A stretch of 64,000 nucleotides of DNA from [Actinomadura] parvosata subsp. kistnae (GTDB lineage Bacteria > Actinomycetota > Actinomycetes > Streptosporangiales > Streptosporangiaceae), in the NCBI RefSeq assembly GCF_900323885.1, contig NZ_OOHJ01000027.1:1-64000 (forward strand), given 5' to 3'. The notes under the pieces are model-generated. The model was given only the letters and a program-made list of their open reading frames with translations. It was not told the origin of the DNA and did no database searches. A program made the position numbers and the translations under genes. Every line of letters begins with the position of its first letter. Positions within the stretch are counted from its first letter, which is position 1. Below are positions 59,772 through 64,000 of this stretch, in pieces.

Positions 59772-60405
59772 GCTCCGCGTACAGCGGGGACCAGCGGTTG
59801 TAGACCCCGCTGGGCACCAGGTAGACGTTCATGGCGACCTGCATGAGCAGGAGGAAGACGACGTACTGGGCGGTGTTGACGCCCGGCACCGCGTCCATCG
59901 GCAGGGCGTAGGCGATGACGATCCGCACCACGGCGTCCGCGAGCAGGCCGACGCCCCAGATGACGCTCGCCACCCGCCAGATGCGGCGGAAGGCGGGCAG
60001 CCGCGCCCACAGCACGTCCCACGACTCGCGGTTGGGGCCGATCCGGCCCTCCAGGATGAACCGGGTGAACACGAACGCCAGCGGCCGCTCGCCGCGCGCG
60101 CTGACCAGGAACCACAGGCCGGCCACCCCCGTGAACCAGCCGTCCTTGGCCAGCAGCAGCCGCGGGTCGTGGACGAGGACGGACACGGCGGCACTGGCCA
60201 GCATCATGACCGTCATGTAGAGGCCCAGGCGGTCCGGCCTGCGGCGGCGGACGAGGTCGGAGACCACGCTCACGCCGGGGACGAACGAGCTGATCACGAA
60301 TGCCAGGTGTGGCTCGACGCCGCTCGCGCGCAGCACGTAGTAGAGCGCCACGGTCAGGCCGACGTCCACGGCCAGCGTCAGCAGCCCTCGCAGCCGGGTG
60401 CTCAT
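59758..60405 (-). CDS. VC0807-like integral membrane protein
   Basis: A 215-residue protein with five or six helices (for example LLTLAVDVGLTVALYYVL and LGLYMTVMMLASAAVSVLV) and the conserved PDRLGLYM, RLLLAKDGWFTGVAGLWFL and WDVLWARLPAFRRIWRV segments. This is the VC0807 type of unknown function. ATG 60405 overlaps the TetR stop as ATGA, so the two form an operon, with the TetR controlling it. Its 3' end overlaps the GH101 gene end by 14 bp. Confidence 0.82.
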   Translation of the reverse strand: MSTRLRGLLTLAVDVGLTVALYYVLRASGVEPHLAFVISSFVPGVSVVSDLVRRRRPDRLGLYMTVMMLASAAVSVLVHDPRLLLAKDGWFTGVAGLWFLVSARGERPLAFVFTRFILEGRIGPNRESWDVLWARLPAFRRIWRVASVIWGVGLLADAVVRIVIAYALPMDAVPGVNTAQYVVFLLLMQVAMNVYLVPSGVYNRWSPLYAELRSS

Positions 60406-61007
60406 GCGCGGGTCGCCCGGGCGAACAGGGCCGCCAGCTCGTCGGCGTACTCGGCCAGGTCGGCCTCCGGGTCGGCCTCCAGCAGGAACGGCAGCCCGTC
60501 CAGCGAGCGCTGGATCGTCATCGCCATCACCCGCGTGCTGAACGGCCCGAACTCGCCGCTCTCCTGCCCCCACGCCAGCAGGCGCTCCACGTGGGACAGC
60601 GACGACAGGTCGGTGGCGGCGTCCCGCGCCGCCGTGCCGCCCTCCGGCCGGAAGTTGAGGAAGATCTCCGTGGCCGCCCGCATCTCGGTGCGGTGCCCGT
60701 CGAGGTACTCCACCAGCGAGCGGATGTACGTCTCCAGCGCGGCGGAGGCGGTCGTGCGGGTGCTGACGCGCTCGTGCATGAACCTGCTCAGATCGCCGTA
60801 GATGGTGGCGATGGTCTGGCCGATCAGCTCGTCCTTGCCGTCGAAGTGGTACGAGATCAGCCGGGTGCTGCTGAGCCCGGCGCGCTCGGCGATCCGGGCG
60901 AAGGAGGTGTGGTGGTAGCCGAGCTCGGCGATGGTCTCGATCGTCGCGGCGACGATCTGCGCCCGCCTGGCGGAGCTGGTGACCGACTCGCCCTGTTTTA
61001 CTGGCAT
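60402..61007 (-). CDS. TetR-family transcriptional regulator
   Basis: A 201-residue repressor. The helix-turn-helix is at about residues 15-60 (RRAQIVAATIETIAELGYHH, IAERAGLSSTRLISYHFDGK). The ligand part is all-helical. It is autoregulated in all likelihood, since a palindrome lies 10 bp upstream of ATG 61007. The co-transcribed VC0807-like membrane protein is the probable target. Inducer unknown. Confidence 0.9.
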   Translation of the reverse strand: MPVKQGESVTSSARRAQIVAATIETIAELGYHHTSFARIAERAGLSSTRLISYHFDGKDELIGQTIATIYGDLSRFMHERVSTRTTASAALETYIRSLVEYLDGHRTEMRAATEIFLNFRPEGGTAARDAATDLSSLSHVERLLAWGQESGEFGPFSTRVMAMTIQRSLDGLPFLLEADPEADLAEYADELAALFARATRA

Positions 61008-61016
61008 GAGTAATTT

Positions 61017-61033
61017 TTAACTCAGGTGAGTAA
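61017..61033. promoter_or_regulatory. TetR operator candidate
   Basis: TTAACTCAGGTGAGTAA is a near-perfect palindrome, and an extra half-site TGAGTAA lies at 61007-61013, overlapping the TetR start codon. This A/T-rich spot stands out in a GC-rich region. Confidence 0.72.
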
Positions 61034-61154
61034 ATGTGGCAACCCTCCCAGCTCAACGGTGGAAAACTCGCTTAGCTGACGCTTATCCGCGACGTGATGC
61101 GATGGAAACCGAGGTACTGTGCGCATTCCGGCGCAGAGACAGAGGAGAACACTT

Positions 61155-61679
61155 GTGGCCGCGTCACTACCGCTACCTTGGGCGAGATCGGCGATACCCT
61201 GGGTGACGACCGTCGCCCGGCTGGTTCTGGGCGGCGTGCTGATCGCGGCGGGTGCGCTCAAGATCGGTAATCCGGCCGACTCCGTCGTGGCGGTCAAGGC
61301 CTACCAGTTGCTGCCCGAATCGATCGCCGTCGCGGTGGGCTACGCCCTGCCGATCGTGGAGATCGTGGTCGGCGTGCTGCTGGTCGTCGGTCTGCTGACC
61401 AGAGTGGCCGCGGTGATCGCCGCGCTGCTCATGTTCGCGTTCGTGTTCGGCATCGGCTGGGCCTGGGCGAACGGCCTGCGGATCGACTGCGGCTGCTTCG
61501 GCGGCGGGGGCCAGCTCGGGGTCGGGCAGGAGCCGGCCTACCTGCTCGACATCCTGCGCGACTTCGGCCTCGTGCTGCTCGGCGCGTGGGCCGTGCGCTT
61601 CCCGCCGGGCCGCTTCGCGCTCGACGGAGCCCTCGGTCTCGGGGGCGATACTCATGACGATGACGAGGGGGACCACTGA
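61155..61679 (+). CDS. MauE/DoxX-family membrane redox protein
   Basis: A 174-residue membrane protein with four helices (about 12-30, 50-68, 75-95 and 125-145) and the motif DCGCFGGGG after helix 3, as in MauE-like proteins that hand redox equivalents across the membrane. The C-terminus is acidic. It overlaps the following DsbA-like gene by one base (TGATG), which suggests the two form a periplasmic thiol-oxidation pair. GTG 61155 has AGAGGAGA upstream. Confidence 0.85.
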   Translation: MAASLPLPWARSAIPWVTTVARLVLGGVLIAAGALKIGNPADSVVAVKAYQLLPESIAVAVGYALPIVEIVVGVLLVVGLLTRVAAVIAALLMFAFVFGIGWAWANGLRIDCGCFGGGGQLGVGQEPAYLLDILRDFGLVLLGAWAVRFPPGRFALDGALGLGGDTHDDDEGDH

Positions 61680-62443
61680 TGAGCAAGGGCGAGCGGACGA
61701 AGACGAAGTCGCAGTCGGCGCGCGACAAGATCAAGGCGCAGCAGGCCGCCCAGCGCGCGCGTGACAAGCGCCGCAAGACCGTGACGTACGTGACCGCGGG
61801 CGCCGTCGCGGTGGCCGCGGTCGGGCTCGGCGTCTGGTACGCCGCCAGCATCTCCCGCTCCGAGGAGGCCACCGGCGCCCTCGCCCCCGTCACCGTGCAG
61901 CCCGACGGCACCGCCGTGATGGCCCAGAGCGGCGTCACCGCGCCCGTGGTCGACATCTACGAGGACTTCCAGTGCCCGGCCTGCAAGGAGCTCGAGCGCG
62001 TCAGCGGCCAGACCTTCAAGAACCTCGCCGCCGAGGGCAAGGCCAAGGTCGTCTACCACCCGATCACGATCTTCTCGCAGGAGCCGACCAAGTCCAACTC
62101 CGTCCGCGCCGGCAACGCCGCCCGTTGCGTCGCCGACGGCAAGCAGTGGCTCGCCTTCCACGACCTGCTCTTCAAGAACCAGCCCTCCGAGACCGAGGAG
62201 GGGTTCAAGGTCGACCAGCTCAAGCAGTGGGGCAAGGACGCCGGGGTCAGCTCGCCCGACTTCGACCAGTGCGTGACCTCCAACAAGAACGCCGAGGCGC
62301 ACCTCGCGTACAGCAAGAAGATCAGCGACGAGCAGAAGCTCGATCACACGCCGACAGTGAAATTGAACGGCACAGAAATAGACAATCAGGTACTGTTCAG
62401 CCCGTCGCAACTGCGTGATGAGATTACCGGGGCGGCTAAGTAG
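61679..62443 (+). CDS. membrane-anchored DsbA-like thioredoxin protein
   Basis: A 254-residue protein: basic N-terminus (RARDKRRKTV), one helix (about 34-56) and an outside thioredoxin fold with the active site DFQCPACKELE (CPAC) and the cis-Pro in DHTPTVKLNG. It belongs to the DSBA-like thioredoxin_4 group that oxidises secreted proteins. It is coupled to the MauE gene. Two further Cys (AARCVADG, FDQCVTS) are present. Confidence 0.9.
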   Translation: MSKGERTKTKSQSARDKIKAQQAAQRARDKRRKTVTYVTAGAVAVAAVGLGVWYAASISRSEEATGALAPVTVQPDGTAVMAQSGVTAPVVDIYEDFQCPACKELERVSGQTFKNLAAEGKAKVVYHPITIFSQEPTKSNSVRAGNAARCVADGKQWLAFHDLLFKNQPSETEEGFKVDQLKQWGKDAGVSSPDFDQCVTSNKNAEAHLAYSKKISDEQKLDHTPTVKLNGTEIDNQVLFSPSQLRDEITGAAK

Positions 62444-62455
62444 GCTCGCTTCCGC

Positions 62456-62461
62456 TACCCT
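62456..62461 (+). promoter_or_regulatory. candidate -10 box of lgt
   Basis: TACCCT lies 8 nt before the lgt ATG, and no ribosome site is visible, which suggests a leaderless transcript start. Confidence 0.4.
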
Positions 62462-62469
62462 CACCTGAC

Positions 62470-63627
62470 ATGCCCCTTGCCTCGATTCCCAGCCCTTCCC
62501 AAGGGGTCTGGTATCTCGGAATCATCCCGATCCGGGCTTATGCGCTATGCATCGTGCTCGGCGTCATCGTCGCCGTCTGGCTGAGCGAGCGCCGCTGGCG
62601 CGCGCGCGGCGGCCAGCGGGGGACGATCATCGACATCGCGGTCCCCGCGGTCATCTTCGGCCTGATCGGCGGCCGCCTCTACCACGTCATCACCGACTGG
62701 CAGACCTACTTCGGCAGCCGCGCGATCAAGGAGCCGATCCAGGCCCTGTTCATCTGGGAGGGCGGCCTCGGCATCTGGGGCGCGATCGCGCTCGGCGGCG
62801 TCGGCGTCTGGTGGGCCGCGCGCCGGCGCGGCCTGTCCATGACGGCGCTCGCCGACACGATCGCCCCCGGCATCGCCTTCGCGCAGGCCATCGGCCGCTG
62901 GGGCAACTGGTTCAACCAGGAGCTGTACGGCTCGCCGACCACGCTGCCGTGGGGCCTGGAGATCGACGTCGACCACGGCGGCGAGCCCGGCGTCCTCTAC
63001 CACCCCACGTTCCTGTACGAGTCGCTGTGGGACGTCGCGCTCGGCTTCGTGCTCATCTTCCTGGGCCGCCGCCTCGCGCTGCACCACGGGCGGCTGTTCG
63101 CCCTCTACGTCGCCGGTTACACGCTGGGCCGCTTCTGGATCGAGGGGCTGCGCATCGACCCGGTCGGCGGCGTGGACCACGCGGTGACGCTCCTCGGGCT
63201 GCGCCTCAACCAGTGGACGTCCATCGTGCTGTTCGTGGGCGCACTGGTGTACTTCTGGGCCACCAGGAACAAGACGGGCGAGGAGATCGTCGTCCCGCCG
63301 TCCGCCGACCCCGACCCCGCCCACTCCACCGGCCAGGCCGACCCGGCCCCGACGAGCCCTCCGACACCCCAGAGAAGGGGGCGGCCGAGGAGCCCGGGGA
63401 GTCCGGGGCCGATCCGGCGGGCTCAGGCACGGACACGAAGACGGATACTGGGGCGGAGACTGCGGCGGATACCGGGCCGGAGACGAAGGCGGGGGCCACG
63501 GACGACACGCCCGCCGCGCCTGCCTCGCCCGCCGGGGATAACACCGGCGACACCGGCGGTGAGGCTCGCGATGACGACGGTGAGCGGGCCGAGGAGCCCG
63601 GCGCCGAGCCTGACGCCGAGCCCGTGA
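62470..63627 (+). CDS. lgt: prolipoprotein diacylglyceryl transferase (tail frameshifted)
   Basis: Membrane enzyme moving diacylglycerol to the lipobox Cys. Seven helices and the Lgt signature GRWGNWFNQELYG are present, with the conserved YHPTFLYES and GRFWIEGLR. The core ends near residue 275 (ATRNKTGEEIVVPP). From 63351 the frame turns Arg/Pro-rich and stops at 63627. One extra C at 63347-63350 instead gives an acidic tail (DEPSDTPEKGAAEEPGESG onward), as usual in actinobacteria. That frame ends at 63650 exactly in an ATGA overlap with the next gene. It functions with LspA, encoded at the other end of the window. Confidence 0.93.
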   Translation: MPLASIPSPSQGVWYLGIIPIRAYALCIVLGVIVAVWLSERRWRARGGQRGTIIDIAVPAVIFGLIGGRLYHVITDWQTYFGSRAIKEPIQALFIWEGGLGIWGAIALGGVGVWWAARRRGLSMTALADTIAPGIAFAQAIGRWGNWFNQELYGSPTTLPWGLEIDVDHGGEPGVLYHPTFLYESLWDVALGFVLIFLGRRLALHHGRLFALYVAGYTLGRFWIEGLRIDPVGGVDHAVTLLGLRLNQWTSIVLFVGALVYFWATRNKTGEEIVVPPSADPDPAHSTGQADPAPTSPPTPQRRGRPRSPGSPGPIRRAQARTRRRILGRRLRRIPGRRRRRGPRTTRPPRLPRPPGITPATPAVRLAMTTVSGPRSPAPSLTPSP

Positions 63628-63646
63628 CGAAGGAGAAGAACTCGCG

Positions 63647-64000
63647 ATGAGCGGTCGCGCGGAGATCCACCACCAACATCGCGACGTCACCGGAGGCTGG
63701 TTGCGGCCCTCGGTGTTCGGCGCGATGGACGGCCTGGTGTCGAACTTCGCGCTCATCGCCGGTGTCGCGGGCGGCACCACCAACACCAGGGTGATCGCGC
63801 TCGGCGGCGTCGCCGGCCTCGCCGCCGGGGCGCTGTCCATGGCGGGCGGCGAATACGTGTCGGTGGCCAGCCAGCGCGAGCTGGCCCAGGCCGAGATCGC
63901 CGTCGAACGCCGCGAGCTGGCCCGCCACCCCGACGACGAGCAGGCGGAGCTGGCCCAGACCTTCGTCGACAAGGGCGTGGCTCCCGACCTGGCCGCCGAG
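63647..64000 (+). CDS. VIT1/CCC1-family transporter (cut by the window end)
   Basis: The first 118 residues of a membrane protein: WLRPSVFGAMDGLVSNFALIAGVAGG and AAGALSMAGGEYVSVASQREL are the hallmarks of the vacuolar iron transporter (VIT/CCC1) family, which moves Fe2+ or Mn2+. ATG 63647 follows AAGGAGAAG by 8 nt and overlaps the corrected lgt frame (ATGA). The gene continues beyond the window. Confidence 0.9.
   Translation, partial: MSGRAEIHHQHRDVTGGWLRPSVFGAMDGLVSNFALIAGVAGGTTNTRVIALGGVAGLAAGALSMAGGEYVSVASQRELAQAEIAVERRELARHPDDEQAELAQTFVDKGVAPDLAAE

Overview
The window is very GC-rich chromosomal DNA with frequent GTG starts and stop/start overlaps of the ATGA/GTGA type. The gene order ileS - dksA-like - lspA - rluA-family - dnaE - hisDCB.H.A..F - hisI - trpCBA - lgt is that of a high-GC actinomycete. 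A Streptosporangiales member (Nonomuraea-like) is my inference. I see no insertion sequence, phage, CRISPR array, tRNA or rRNA.

Layout. 1-1150: G-rich low-complexity DNA with degenerate repeats and no convincing gene. 1160-8018: MFS transporter, T-box-controlled isoleucyl-tRNA synthetase, zinc-finger DksA/TraR protein, signal peptidase II and a pseudouridine synthase. 8023-14856: minus-strand block with three Ser/Thr kinases, an AraC regulator and the AzlCD exporter. 14990-18436: a Phe/Tyr leader-peptide attenuator ahead of a degenerate DAHP-synthase/chorismate-mutase fusion (frameshifted), a secreted SGNH hydrolase and a frameshifted amino acid permease. 18604-28991: DnaE, amidase, a MurA with Asp in place of the catalytic Cys, a class A PBP and a YbaK-type deacylase. 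29057-35400: AraC/MFS pair, secreted trypsin-like protease, ATP-dependent DNA ligase and hypothetical genes. 35779-41775: histidine operon hisD-C-B-orf-H-orf-priA-ridA-hisF. 41894-49758: glutamine-synthetase-like ligase, heterodimeric ABC exporter, and MEDS/STAS/HATPase partner-switching proteins. 49821-55829: hisI, a trp-linked membrane protein, two Gly/Tyr/Gln-rich membrane proteins, DUF2752 and trpCBA. 55914-64000: a secreted GH101 endo-alpha-N-acetylgalactosaminidase, TetR and its partner, MauE/DsbA-like redox pair, lgt and the start of a VIT-family transporter.

Functional links. Aromatic and histidine biosynthesis dominate. PriA probably serves both His and Trp synthesis, because no trpF is visible. 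Envelope functions recur: LspA and Lgt process lipoproteins, MurA and the PBP build peptidoglycan, and the kinases carry extracytoplasmic domains.

Two window-wide oddities stand out. At least five reading frames (chorismate mutase, permease, PBP N-terminus twice, Lgt tail), and probably two more, are each restored by adding one G or C, so either single-base losses in G/C runs are common in this genome or the assembly undercalls them. In addition, at least six genes have short tandem repeats (about 29-44 bp) that span their stop codon and continue downstream, a pattern I do not know as a named element.
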